64,000 bases of DNA from an uncultured Clostridia bacterium. GTDB lineage: Bacteria; Bacillota; Clostridia; Christensenellales; Borkfalkiaceae. Shown here piece by piece: positions 53,533 to 61,852 of the stretch (within the stretch, counting starts at the first letter, position 1; every line of letters starts with the position of its first letter). The notes beneath the pieces were generated by a model. That model did no database searches, was not told where the DNA came from, and saw only the letters and a program-made list of their open reading frames with translations. Both the position numbers and the translations under genes were made by a program. Where the stretch lies: contig CALVTL010000001.1 in the NCBI GenBank assembly GCA_944362555.1, forward strand, positions 62,001 through 126,000. The letters run 5' to 3'.

Positions 53533-54288
53533 ATGGCTGCAAAAACGTACTTCTCCTCCACGCGCATCGCAATGATCGCGCTCTTCTCGGCGCTCGCGGC
53601 GCTCCTCTACATCTTCAACTTCGCGCTCCCGTTCGCCTTTCCCGCCTTTCTGGAATTCCGCTTTTCGGACGTCCCCGTTCTCATCGGCACGTTCGCGCTG
53701 GGGCCGCTCTCGGGGTGCGTCATCGTCGTCATGATGGTGCTCATAAAGCTCGTGTGCGTGTCCACCTCCACCATGTTCGTGGGGGATGCGGCGGACATCC
53801 TCGTCGGGTTCGCCCTCGTCATCCCTGCGGGGCTCATCTACGGCCGTCACCGCACCTTCCGCGGGGCGCTTTTGTCGCTTGCGGCGGGCTCGGTGTTTTC
53901 CACGGCGCTCGCGGTGCTGCTCAACCGCTTCGCCCTCGTGCCCGCCTACGTTGTTCTGATGTTCGGCGGGAGCTGGGAGCCCATCCTCGGCATGATGACG
54001 CCGCTCTTTCCCTCCTGCACGCAGCAGAACTTTTATGCGCTCTATCTCTGGGCGGCGGTGCTGCCCTTCAACCTTCTGCGCTGCCTTGTGGCGTCGCTCA
54101 TCACGCTGCCCGTCTATAAGCACATTTCGCGCGCCATCAACCGCCTCAACGCAAAACTCACGCCCAAAAAACAGGCGGAAGGCGATAGGAGCCGCCGCCT
54201 TCACACGGCGCTCATCCTTTTGGGTTTTGCGCTCGTCATCCTCATCCTCGTCTTTTTCGCCCTCCTGCATTACGCTCTCACGGCGTAG
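53533..54288 (+). CDS. ribU: ECF transporter substrate-binding subunit for riboflavin, RibU
   Basis: The 251-residue membrane protein binds riboflavin and pairs with the shared ECF ATPase/EcfT module, which is not encoded here. It has the S-component start (ALFSALAALLYIFNFALP), the substrate-side FLEFRFSDVPVLIGTFALGP quoted to 20 and VCVSTSTMFVGDAADILVG. The FMN riboswitch directly upstream fixes the substrate. It is longer than most RibU proteins because of a basic loop (about 190-225) and one extra C-terminal membrane helix (LILLGFALVILILVFFALLH). Ribosome site TGAGGTG. Confidence 0.93.
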   Translation: MAAKTYFSSTRIAMIALFSALAALLYIFNFALPFAFPAFLEFRFSDVPVLIGTFALGPLSGCVIVVMMVLIKLVCVSTSTMFVGDAADILVGFALVIPAGLIYGRHRTFRGALLSLAAGSVFSTALAVLLNRFALVPAYVVLMFGGSWEPILGMMTPLFPSCTQQNFYALYLWAAVLPFNLLRCLVASLITLPVYKHISRAINRLNAKLTPKKQAEGDRSRRLHTALILLGFALVILILVFFALLHYALTA

Positions 54289-54305
54289 AATATTGCGGAA
54301 AATTC

Positions 54306-54334
54306 TTGCAAAAAGTCGCCGTATGCGGTATAAT
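54306..54334 (+). promoter_or_regulatory. promoter of the tsaE operon (nearly leaderless)
   Basis: TTGCAA (54306-54311), 17-bp spacer, TATAAT (54329-54334). The tsaE ATG at 54343 begins eight bases after the -10 box and has no ribosome site. Confidence 0.8.
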
Positions 54335-54342
54335 ACCTGCGT

Positions 54343-54741
54343 ATGGCGACCTTTCTTTCTCACTCGCCCGAGGAGACGCGCTCCTGGGCGGAACAATATG
54401 CAAAGCAGCTCTCCCCGGGCGACGTCGTCCTTCTGGAGGGGGAGATGGGCGCGGGCAAGACGGTGCTCGCGCAGGGCATCGCGCGCGGGCTGGGCGTCGA
54501 GGAGGACGTGTTGAGCCCGACGTATGCCTATGTCAACAGCTATGCGCCCATGTTCCACTTCGACTGTTACCGCATCGGAAGCGTGCGGCAGGCGGAGGAG
54601 CTCGGCTTTGCCGATTACTTTGACGCGGGCAGGATCTGCCTTGTGGAATGGAGCGAAAACATTGCCCCCCTGCTGCCTGCGGACTGCAAAAAGATCCTCA
54701 TCCGCAAGCGGGGAGATGGGGAACGGGAGATCGTGACATGA
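54343..54741 (+). CDS. tsaE: tRNA t6A-modification ATPase TsaE
   Basis: The 132-residue P-loop protein works with TsaB-TsaD to make t6A37 on ANN-decoding tRNAs. It has LEGEMGAGKTVLAQ (Walker A), SPTYAYVN and the FHFDCYRI and CLVEWSEN motifs of the family. It overlaps tsaB by four bases (ATGA). No Shine-Dalgarno is present. tsaD is not in the window. Confidence 0.94.
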   Translation: MATFLSHSPEETRSWAEQYAKQLSPGDVVLLEGEMGAGKTVLAQGIARGLGVEEDVLSPTYAYVNSYAPMFHFDCYRIGSVRQAEELGFADYFDAGRICLVEWSENIAPLLPADCKKILIRKRGDGEREIVT

Positions 54742-55343
54742 AATTTTTAGCGATCGATACGAGCGGGCGGGCGCTCAACGTCGTCGCCGTGAACGGGGAG
54801 AAGGAAGTTGTCTCCCGCCGCGACGACTGCGCCATGCGCCACTCGGTGATTCTGATGGAGGAAGTGGAGCGCGTTCTGCACGAGGCGGGATTATCCCCGT
54901 GCGGGTGCGACTTCTATGCGTGCGTGGTTGGCCCCGGGTCGTTTACGGGCATCCGCATCGGCATTGCGACCGTCAAGGGGCTGTGCCTCGCGGCGGACAA
55001 AAACGCCCTTGCGCTCACCTCTTTCGACGCGCTCGCATACGCTGATACGGACGGAAAAAGGCTGTGCCTTGTCGACGCGGGGCACGGGAACTTCTATGCC
55101 TGCGGCTACGAGGGGGGAACGGTCGTCCTCCCGCCCGCCTTCTGCTCGCGGGAGGAGGTCGAAACGCTGATCGCGCGCGGCTTTGCGCCCGTCGCTCATT
55201 CCCCCTTGTTTGAAGGGGTGAAGGCGGTGGACGCGGCGAAGGGGCTGCTGCGGGCGGCGAAGGCAAAGGCAGGGGACGTTTGCGGAGCGCACGCGCTGGA
55301 GGCGCTCTATCTGCGCAAGTCCTCCGCGGAGGAAGCGCGGTGA
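54738..55343 (+). CDS. tsaB: tRNA t6A-modification scaffold protein TsaB
   Basis: The 201-residue inactive ASKHA-fold partner of TsaD begins MKFLAIDTSGRALNVVAVNG and has CVVGPGSFTGIRIGIATVKG. The ATG overlaps the tsaE stop, and its stop overlaps the GTG start of rimI, giving the conserved tsaE-tsaB-rimI order. Confidence 0.93.
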   Translation: MKFLAIDTSGRALNVVAVNGEKEVVSRRDDCAMRHSVILMEEVERVLHEAGLSPCGCDFYACVVGPGSFTGIRIGIATVKGLCLAADKNALALTSFDALAYADTDGKRLCLVDAGHGNFYACGYEGGTVVLPPAFCSREEVETLIARGFAPVAHSPLFEGVKAVDAAKGLLRAAKAKAGDVCGAHALEALYLRKSSAEEAR

Positions 55344-55774
55344 ACGGGCGGCTCTGGAAGTATGCCGACCTCCCCGCCATCGCCGCGCTCGAGCGGGAGT
55401 GCTTCTCCGACCCGTGGAGCCAGCGGGTGCTCGCCGAATCCTTCCTCTCGGGCAGGTTCTTCGGTTCGCTCATGGAGGAGGGGGACACCGTCACCGCTTA
55501 CGGCGGCGTGAGCGTGGCGGGCGAGGGCGCGGAGGTGCAGCTCATCGGCGTTGCCGAGATGTACCGCCGCTGCGGCAGGGGCGGAAAGATCCTCGACGAC
55601 CTTCTGGAGATCGCCCGCGAAAAGGGGGCGAAGCGCGCCTTTCTGGAGGTGCGCGTCTCCAACTCCCCCGCGCTCATGCTCTATCTCTCGCGCGGGTTTT
55701 GCGGGCTGTACTGCCGCACGCGCTACTATGCGGACGGCGAGGACGCCATCGTCATGTTAAAGGAGCTCGGTTGA
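55340..55774 (+). CDS. rimI: ribosomal-protein-alanine N-acetyltransferase RimI-like
   Basis: A 144-residue GNAT acetyltransferase with ECFSDPWSQRVLAESFLS, the acetyl-CoA loop region YRRCGRGGKILDDLLEIARE (Q/RxxGxG/A type) and LEVRVSNSPALMLYLSRGF. Start is GTG overlapping the tsaB stop (GTGA). The expected target is the N-terminus of ribosomal protein S18; other substrates are possible. Confidence 0.9.
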   Translation: MNGRLWKYADLPAIAALERECFSDPWSQRVLAESFLSGRFFGSLMEEGDTVTAYGGVSVAGEGAEVQLIGVAEMYRRCGRGGKILDDLLEIAREKGAKRAFLEVRVSNSPALMLYLSRGFCGLYCRTRYYADGEDAIVMLKELG

Positions 55775-56469
55775 ACATTTCCTGCATCCGCAAAGGGGAG
55801 GGCAAGGACCTCGTCTTTCTGCACGGCTATCTTGCGAGCAAGGAGAGTTTCGCCCCGCAGATCGCCTATTTTTCCCGCCGGTTCCGCGTGACCGCGCTCG
55901 ACTTTCCCGGGTTCGGGCAGGCGGAGGGGCTTCCCGCCGCGTGGTCGGTCGCCGACTATGCCGACTGGCTGCTCTCGGCGCTTGCATCGCTCGGCATCTC
56001 CTTCCCCCACGTCATTGCCCATTCCTTCGGCGGAAGGGTGGCGGTGAAGTGCCTCTCGCGGGGGGACGTGTTCGATCGTTCGGTGCTCGCGGGGTGCGCG
56101 GGCATCCGCCCGAGGCGCACGGCGGGCTACTATGTGCGCGTCGGAACGTACCGTTTTTTCCGGAAATTCGCGCCGCGCTTTGCGGAGCGCCGCTTCGGGA
56201 GCGCGGAATACAGGACACTCTCTCCCCTGATGAAGGAGAGCTATAAAAAGATCGTCAATGAGGACCTGCGCGCGGACGCCGCGCGCATCGCCCGCCCCGT
56301 GCTGTTTATCGGCGGCACGCGGGACACCGCCGTTCCGCCCGCCGCCGTCAGGACGTATCTCGCCTGCGTGCGGGGGAGCAGGGTGTTCTGGATGGAGGAC
56401 TGCGGGCACTTTGCCCATCTTGAAGATCCGCTCGCGTTCAATGCGGCGGCAGAGGAGTTTTTACAATGA
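55771..56469 (+). CDS. alpha/beta-hydrolase
   Basis: The 232-residue hydrolase has LVFLHGYLASKESFAPQI (oxyanion region), the nucleophile elbow AHSFGG with its serine, FIGGTRDTAVPP for the acid and DCGHFAHLEDP for the histidine, so the triad is complete. Substrate unknown. The start is TTG overlapping the rimI stop (TTGA). Its stop overlaps the MurF-like gene, tying it to the same operon. Confidence 0.87.
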   Translation: MNISCIRKGEGKDLVFLHGYLASKESFAPQIAYFSRRFRVTALDFPGFGQAEGLPAAWSVADYADWLLSALASLGISFPHVIAHSFGGRVAVKCLSRGDVFDRSVLAGCAGIRPRRTAGYYVRVGTYRFFRKFAPRFAERRFGSAEYRTLSPLMKESYKKIVNEDLRADAARIARPVLFIGGTRDTAVPPAAVRTYLACVRGSRVFWMEDCGHFAHLEDPLAFNAAAEEFLQ

Positions 56470-58061
56470 CACTTTCCATGATCTTTGCCGTGATCGCGGG
56501 CGGCGCGCTTGCGGGCATGATGTTCTGCCTGTGTTCGCAGCGCCTTGCCGCCATTTTGCAGCAGGAGGGCTACGACGGCAGAGCGTTCCTGAAATGGTAC
56601 TACCGTTCCCGCAATATCGAGCGCAAAAAGGCGTCGCTGCTCGCGCTCGCCATTGCGCTTCTGACGGCGCTCTTTTGCGTCTGTTTCTCCTTTGCGGGGT
56701 ACGAGATCGCCAACCTCGTCTCCGTCGCGCCCTTCTTCGGCATCGCGCTGCTCTACTATTTTGCCGAGAGCAGGCACGCCTTAAAGGTGCCCGCCCGCCC
56801 GACGGCGCGCTATGTCCGCCTGATCGCCGCGTACGCCTTCGTCGTGTTCGCGCTGTGCATCGGGCTGGGGTTCGCCCTCACGGCGATCTCCCTTGCCGCC
56901 GACGAGAAGTGGGTGTACCTTCTGCGCTATGTGCCCTTCTGCCTGGTGCCGCTCGTCTGCCCGCTCCTTCTGCCGCTCGTGAACGGGATGATGAAGGTGT
57001 ACGAAGTCCCGCACACCAACAAGTTTATCCAACAGGCAAAGGCGGCGCTCGCGGCGTCCCCCTGCATAAAAGTCGGCATCACGGGGAGCTTCGGCAAGAC
57101 GACGGTAAAGCACATCGCCGCCGCCATCCTCTCCGAAAAGTACCGGGTGATCGCCACGCCCGCCTCCTTCAACACGCCCGCAGGCATCGCAAGGGCGGTG
57201 AACGAAGGGGGGCTCGACTGCGATATTTTCCTCGCCGAGATGGGCGCGCGCAGAACGGGCGACATCGCGGCGCTCTGCGACATGGTATGCCCGACGCTCG
57301 GCGTGGTGACGGGCGTCACCTGTCAGCACCTCGCCACGTTCGGCTCCGAGGACGCCATCCGTGCCGAGAAGGGCGTGCTCGCCGCGCGCGCTGCAAAATG
57401 CGTTCTGGGACGCTCCGTTGCGGACATGGGTGGGGCGGACGCGCTCGTCATGGGGCGCGATTTCGCTGCGGAGGGGGTGGAACTCTCCTTAAATGGCACC
57501 CGCTTTACGCTGCGCCTGCCCGCGGGGAGCATCCCCGTGTCCGTGCCCCTTTTGGGCAGGCACGCCGCCGACGACGTCGCGCTCGCCGCCGCGCTGTGCA
57601 CCCTGCTCGGCATGACGCCCGAGGAGATCGCCGCGGGGATTGCGAACGTGCAGCCCGTCGCGCATCGTCTGGAGCTCACCGAGGCGGACGGTGTCACCAT
57701 TCTGGACGACGCCTACAACTGCAATCCCGAGGGCGCGAAGAACGCGGTGGAAGTGTTGCGCCTCGCGCCGGGCAGGAAGTTCGTCGTCACGCCCGGTATC
57801 GTCGAATTGGGGCAGCTCGAGGAAGCGGAGAACGAGGCGCTGGGCGCCTGCCTTGTCGGGCTCGACCGCGTCATCCTCGTGGGCGAGACGCTTGTTTTAG
57901 ACGTGCGCAACGGCTATCTCGCGGCGGGCGGCGCGGCGGACGCGCTCACCATCGTTCCCACGCTCGCGGCGGCGCAGGCGGTGCTCGCAAAGGAACTTGC
58001 CGCAGGGGACTGCGTGCTCTTCCTCAACGACCTGCCCGACAAGTTCGCCTGCCGCTCATAA
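56466..58061 (+). CDS. Mur ligase family protein with N-terminal membrane domain (MurF-like)
   Basis: The 531-residue protein has about five membrane helices in its first 175 residues, in place of the soluble N-terminal domain of MurF. Then follow the Mur ligase ATP loop GITGSFGKTT (204-213), the EMGARRTGDIAALC segment typical of MurF, LLGRHAADDVALAAAL and the C-terminal ligase domain with ILDDAYNCNPEGAKNAVEVL. It probably acts in the MurF step, adding D-Ala-D-Ala to the wall precursor, since a D-Ala-D-Ala ligase gene follows; direct membrane tethering is inferred. It overlaps the hydrolase gene by four bases. Confidence 0.85.
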   Translation: MTLSMIFAVIAGGALAGMMFCLCSQRLAAILQQEGYDGRAFLKWYYRSRNIERKKASLLALAIALLTALFCVCFSFAGYEIANLVSVAPFFGIALLYYFAESRHALKVPARPTARYVRLIAAYAFVVFALCIGLGFALTAISLAADEKWVYLLRYVPFCLVPLVCPLLLPLVNGMMKVYEVPHTNKFIQQAKAALAASPCIKVGITGSFGKTTVKHIAAAILSEKYRVIATPASFNTPAGIARAVNEGGLDCDIFLAEMGARRTGDIAALCDMVCPTLGVVTGVTCQHLATFGSEDAIRAEKGVLAARAAKCVLGRSVADMGGADALVMGRDFAAEGVELSLNGTRFTLRLPAGSIPVSVPLLGRHAADDVALAAALCTLLGMTPEEIAAGIANVQPVAHRLELTEADGVTILDDAYNCNPEGAKNAVEVLRLAPGRKFVVTPGIVELGQLEEAENEALGACLVGLDRVILVGETLVLDVRNGYLAAGGAADALTIVPTLAAAQAVLAKELAAGDCVLFLNDLPDKFACRS

Positions 58062-58116
58062 CATCATCTGCAAAAGAAACACCTTCGGAAGAAAACTGCT
58101 TCGGAGGTGTTTTTTG

Positions 58117-59232
58117 ATGAGAAAAAAGGGGGAGGGGAGGACGGCTGCCGTGTTCTTCGGCGGTCGCTCGAACGAGGCGGAGATCTCCGTCATCACGGGG
58201 ATGTACGCCGTCAATCTGCTGCGCGGCGGGAAGTACCGCATATTGCCCGTCTTTTTGCGGGAGGAGGGCGGGATGCTTACGGGGAAGTGGCGGCACGTCT
58301 CGGACTTTGCGCAGCCGCCCGCGGGAACGCCCGTCGCGCTTACGGAGGGCGGGCTGATGGCGGGGCGGCGGCGCATCCCCGTGGATGCCGCGCTCAACTG
58401 CTGCCACGGCGGCATGGGGGAGGACGGCACGCTCGCCGCGCTCCTCGCGTGGCACCGCATCCCGTCCGCCTCTCCCGCGATGGCGGAGAGCGCCGTGTTC
58501 ATGGATAAGTGGCTGACGAAGCTCACGGCGCAGGGGCTGGGCGTGCCCGTCCTGCCCGCCTTTCCCGTCACGGAGGAGGCGTTCTCCGCCGCGCCCGAGG
58601 GGGTATGTGTGCAGGCATCCGCGTTCGGGTATCCCGTCATCGTCAAGCCCGCGCGGCTGGGTTCGAGCATCGGGCTCACCGTCGTACACGGGGAGGAGGA
58701 GCTCAAAGGGGCGCTCGCCCTCGCCTTCACCCTCGACCGCCTCGCCCTCGTCGAGCGCTATCATCCCGGCAGGCGGGACGTCAACTGCGCCGCCTGTCAC
58801 CTCGGGGGAGAGGTGAACATCTCCCCCTGTGAGGAGGTCTTTTCGGGCGGGGAGGCGCTCTCCTTCGAGGAAAAATACGAACGCGGAAGGGGAAGCGACT
58901 TTCCCGCCCGCCTGCCCCCTGCCGCGGCGGAGCGCATCCGCGCGCTCACGCGCACCCTGTACGAGGCGTTCGGGATGCGCGGCGCCGTGCGGGCAGACTT
59001 CTTCGTCATCGGTGAGGAGGTCTTTTTCAACGAGCTCAACATCGTGCCCGGTTCGCTCGCGAGCCGCTTTTTCGCCGACTCGCTCGCGGGGGTGCGCGCC
59101 TTTTTCACCGCGCTCCTCGACGAGGCGATCGCCGCCTCCGTGCCCGAAAAGCCCGTTCTGCACACGGGAATTTTGTCGCAAAACATTTTTTCGGGCGCAA
59201 AAGGTTGCAAACGGCGGGGGAATTTACTATAA
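58117..59232 (+). CDS. ddl: D-alanine--D-alanine ligase
   Basis: The 371-residue ATP-grasp enzyme joins two D-alanines for peptidoglycan. It has VFFGGRSNEAEISVITG, NCCHGGMGEDG, the ATP-grasp core VIVKPARLGSSIGLTVV and the metal site FNELNIVPGSL. The usual HGxxGEDG reads HGGMGEDG, normal for the family. The ATG at 58117 follows CGGAGGTG. The last codons overlap the icd promoter. It pairs functionally with the MurF-like gene before it. Confidence 0.92.
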   Translation: MRKKGEGRTAAVFFGGRSNEAEISVITGMYAVNLLRGGKYRILPVFLREEGGMLTGKWRHVSDFAQPPAGTPVALTEGGLMAGRRRIPVDAALNCCHGGMGEDGTLAALLAWHRIPSASPAMAESAVFMDKWLTKLTAQGLGVPVLPAFPVTEEAFSAAPEGVCVQASAFGYPVIVKPARLGSSIGLTVVHGEEELKGALALAFTLDRLALVERYHPGRRDVNCAACHLGGEVNISPCEEVFSGGEALSFEEKYERGRGSDFPARLPPAAAERIRALTRTLYEAFGMRGAVRADFFVIGEEVFFNELNIVPGSLASRFFADSLAGVRAFFTALLDEAIAASVPEKPVLHTGILSQNIFSGAKGCKRRGNLL

Positions 59233-59233
59233 T
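59205..59233 (+). promoter_or_regulatory. promoter of icd
   Basis: TTGCAA (59205-59210), 17-bp spacer, TATAAT (59228-59233), overlapping the end of ddl. Confidence 0.75.
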
Positions 59234-59257
59234 AAAAGAAAAAACGCCGAGGTAGTT

Positions 59258-60466
59258 ATGGCAAAGATCGGGATGACGACGCCCCTCGTAGAGATGGACG
59301 GCGATGAAATGACGCGCGTACTGTGGAAGATGATCAAGGAGATCCTCATTCTTCCCTATGTGGACCTGAAGACGGAGTACTTTGATCTGGGGCTCCCCAA
59401 CCGCGACGCGACGGCGGACACCGTGACGGTGGAGAGCGCCCGCGCGACCAAAAAATACGGCGTTGCCGTCAAGTGCGCGACCATCACGCCCAACGTGCAG
59501 CGCATGAGCGAATACAATCTGCGCGAGATGTGGAAGAGCCCCAACGGCACCATCCGCCGCATCCTCGACGGCACGGTGTTCCGCGCGCCCATCGTGTGCG
59601 AGGGCATCCGCCCCTATATCCCGAGCTGGAAAAAGCCCATCGTGCTCGCCCGTCACGCCTACGGCGACGTCTATTCCGCGGTGGACGGCCTTGCCGCGGA
59701 GGGGAACAAGGTGTATCTCGTCTCCGAGGACAAGGAGGGGCGGGAGGTCGCAAGAAAGCTCGTGCACGACTTCAACGGCACCACGGGCGTGGTGCAGGGG
59801 ATGCACAACTGCGACGACTCGGTGCGTTCCTTCGCGCACTCCTGCTTTGCTTACGCGCTCGAACAGAATCTTCCCATGATCTTCGCCACCAAGGACACCA
59901 TCTCCAAGGTGTACGACGGGCAGTTCAAAAAGATCTTCGCGGAGGTGTTCGAGGAATACCGCGCGCAGTTCGAGGAGAGGGGGCTGTGGTATCTCTACAC
60001 CCTCATCGACGACGCCGTGGCGCGCATCATCCGCTCGGAGGGCGGCATCCTGTGGGCGTGCAAAAATTACGACGGTGACGTGATGAGCGACATGGTGGCG
60101 ACTGCCTACGGCTCGCTCGGCATGATGACCTCCGTCCTCGTCTCGCCCGACGGGAAGTATGAATACGAGGCGGCGCACGGAACGGTCACGCGGCACTACT
60201 ATAAGTACTTAAAGGGCGAGGAGACGTCCACCAATTCGGTGGCGACCATCTTCGCGTGGACGGGCGCCCTCAAAAAGCGGGGCGAGCTGGACGGCAACGC
60301 GCCCCTTGCAGCGTTTGCGAAAAAGCTGGAGCGCGCCACCCTCTCCGCCATCGAGGAAGGGGAGATGACGGGCGATCTCATCCCGCTCTTCTCCCGCGAG
60401 GGCGTCACGCCCAGAAAGCTCTCCTCGGAGGGATTTTTGCAGGCGGTCGCAAGGCGCATGAGCTGA
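59258..60466 (+). CDS. icd: NADP-dependent isocitrate dehydrogenase, eukaryote-like type
   Basis: The 402-residue enzyme belongs to the homodimeric type II IDH group: VEMDGDEMTRVLWKMIKE, CATITPNVQRMSE, NGTIRRILDGTVFR, YDGDVMSDMVATAYGSLGMM and YEYEAAHGTVTRHY. It makes 2-oxoglutarate and NADPH. No aconitase or citrate synthase gene is adjacent. Ribosome site CGAGG. With malic enzyme upstream in the window it is a second potential NADPH source. Confidence 0.95.
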   Translation: MAKIGMTTPLVEMDGDEMTRVLWKMIKEILILPYVDLKTEYFDLGLPNRDATADTVTVESARATKKYGVAVKCATITPNVQRMSEYNLREMWKSPNGTIRRILDGTVFRAPIVCEGIRPYIPSWKKPIVLARHAYGDVYSAVDGLAAEGNKVYLVSEDKEGREVARKLVHDFNGTTGVVQGMHNCDDSVRSFAHSCFAYALEQNLPMIFATKDTISKVYDGQFKKIFAEVFEEYRAQFEERGLWYLYTLIDDAVARIIRSEGGILWACKNYDGDVMSDMVATAYGSLGMMTSVLVSPDGKYEYEAAHGTVTRHYYKYLKGEETSTNSVATIFAWTGALKKRGELDGNAPLAAFAKKLERATLSAIEEGEMTGDLIPLFSREGVTPRKLSSEGFLQAVARRMS

Positions 60467-60501
60467 ATATGAACTGATTTTGCGCGATCGGTCCTTTTCA
60501 T

Positions 60502-60936
60502 ATGAAAAATTGGAGCAAATTGCAAAAAGAGTTATATAAAATTATTGATACGCGCATCGGTTTCCAAATCCATTGCACGGCTTACCGAATGCAAAGCCGA
60601 TATGGAAGCGTCAGTTTGCCGCGCTATTTTATAACGCTGGGAAAAGAAATTTTGTTTGACTATCCAAAACAGTTTGTTCGGGCAGCGACGGAATTTGGAA
60701 ATTATCCGTATGAAAATTCTGCGTCAAAGATATCAGATTTGATCAGAGAATATATTGATACTCCGGTCGCGGAGTTGTTCGAAAAGACATTTCAGAATGA
60801 CGATTGGAATTTGACAGAGATTTTCAAAGCGGCGGACAGGCGTTTCGGCCGGAAGAGATTGCAAGAATTGTCACAACGGACAAATAGTGAAGCGGCAAAA
60901 GAAATTATTGAAAAACGGAGTAGCTTTGTGTTATAG
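60502..60936 (+). CDS. SF0329-like protein of unknown function, AT-rich
   Basis: The 144-residue protein starts MKNWSKLQKELYKIIDTRIG and resembles the SF0329 family (WSKL start, then a strand-rich middle with RYFITLGKEILF); function unknown. Its codons are clearly more A/T-rich than all neighbours, a sign of recent acquisition. There is no good ribosome site directly before the ATG. It ends at a bidirectional terminator. Confidence 0.65.
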   Translation: MKNWSKLQKELYKIIDTRIGFQIHCTAYRMQSRYGSVSLPRYFITLGKEILFDYPKQFVRAATEFGNYPYENSASKISDLIREYIDTPVAELFEKTFQNDDWNLTEIFKAADRRFGRKRLQELSQRTNSEAAKEIIEKRSSFVL

Positions 60937-60966
60937 AAAAAACGCGCCCAATGGCGCGTTTTTTGT
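60937..60966. terminator. bidirectional terminator
   Basis: AAAACGCGCC (60939-60948) pairs with GGCGCGTTTT (60953-60962), loop CAAT, with A and T runs on both sides; serves the SF0329-like gene and the convergent peptidase gene. Confidence 0.85.
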
Positions 60967-60978
60967 CTGATTTTTTGA

Positions 60979-61698
60979 TCAGTCTTTTCTGACGAGCGAG
61001 GCAAAGACGAGGGCGAACCGCAGGAAATACAGCAGCGAAATGAGCATGGCGGCAACGTAGGTGAGCGCCGCGGCGGAGAGCACCTTGCTCGCGGCGGGCA
61101 GCTCCTCCTTTTCGAGGATGCCCTCTTCGAGCAGCATCTTTTTGGCGCGGCGGGAGGCGTTGAACTCCACGGGCAGCGTGACGAGCATGAACAGCGTCGA
61201 GAGCCCGTAAAAGGCGATGCCTAAATACACCGCCCATTCCCCGTACGGAAGGGGCGCGCTCACCCAGAAGATGTCTAAAAGCAATCCGACGAGGACGAGG
61301 GGGAGCGCCAGCCGCGAGCCGATGTTGGCGACGGGCACAAGGACGTTGCGGATCTTATAGGGAACATAGCCCGTGTACTTTTGCATGACGTGCCCCACTT
61401 CGTGCGCCGCCACGGCGACCGCCGCCACCGAGGCGCTCCCGTAGGTGCTCATGGAGAGGTTGACCACCTTTTTCGCGGGGTTGTAGTGGTCGGTGAGCCT
61501 GCCTTCCACGCGGTTGACGAGGATGTCGTCCACGCCGTGGCTGCGCATGAGGCGGGTTGCGGTGTCATACCCCGTCATACAGGAGCGCGTCTGCACACGG
61601 TCGTATTTGGAATAGGTGGTGTTGACGCGCGCCGAAGCCCATGCCGAGAGGGCGATAAAGGGCAGCAGTATGAGCAAAAAGAGCAGATATCCGAACAT
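60979..61698 (-). CDS. membrane zinc metallopeptidase, YugP family
   Basis: The 239-residue protein has an N-terminal helix (MFGYLLFLLILLPFIALSAW), the zinc motif AAHEVGHVMQ, and further membrane segments near 145-165, 170-190 and 210-235. Family members are neutral zinc metallopeptidases of unknown target. The start at 61698 follows AAGGAGGAGC; an 11-codon longer form lacks a ribosome site. Monocistronic and convergent to the SF0329-like gene. Confidence 0.9.
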   Translation of the reverse strand: MFGYLLFLLILLPFIALSAWASARVNTTYSKYDRVQTRSCMTGYDTATRLMRSHGVDDILVNRVEGRLTDHYNPAKKVVNLSMSTYGSASVAAVAVAAHEVGHVMQKYTGYVPYKIRNVLVPVANIGSRLALPLVLVGLLLDIFWVSAPLPYGEWAVYLGIAFYGLSTLFMLVTLPVEFNASRRAKKMLLEEGILEKEELPAASKVLSAAALTYVAAMLISLLYFLRFALVFASLVRKD

Positions 61699-61817
61699 GA
61701 ACGAGCTCCTCCTTAATTTAGTATACCGCAATTCTTCCCCTTTCTAACAGAAAAACAAATATTTTCACAAAAGAAGCCGAAAAAATCGCGCAGATGGCGG
61801 ACAGCGCAAAAAACGCC

Positions 61818-61846
61818 TTGCCTTTTTCAGGAAAACTTGCTATACT
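61818..61846 (+). promoter_or_regulatory. promoter of obg (leaderless geometry)
   Basis: TTGCCT (61818-61823), 17-bp spacer, TATACT (61841-61846). The ATG at 61853 begins six bases after the -10, with no ribosome site. Confidence 0.75.
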
Positions 61847-61852
61847 TTGGGT

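Noticed and set aside
56258..58117. A 619-codon alternative plus-strand frame across the MurF-like gene
   Set aside because: Arg-rich out-of-frame reading; the MurF-like frame has overlapping-gene start, Walker motif and ligase motifs.
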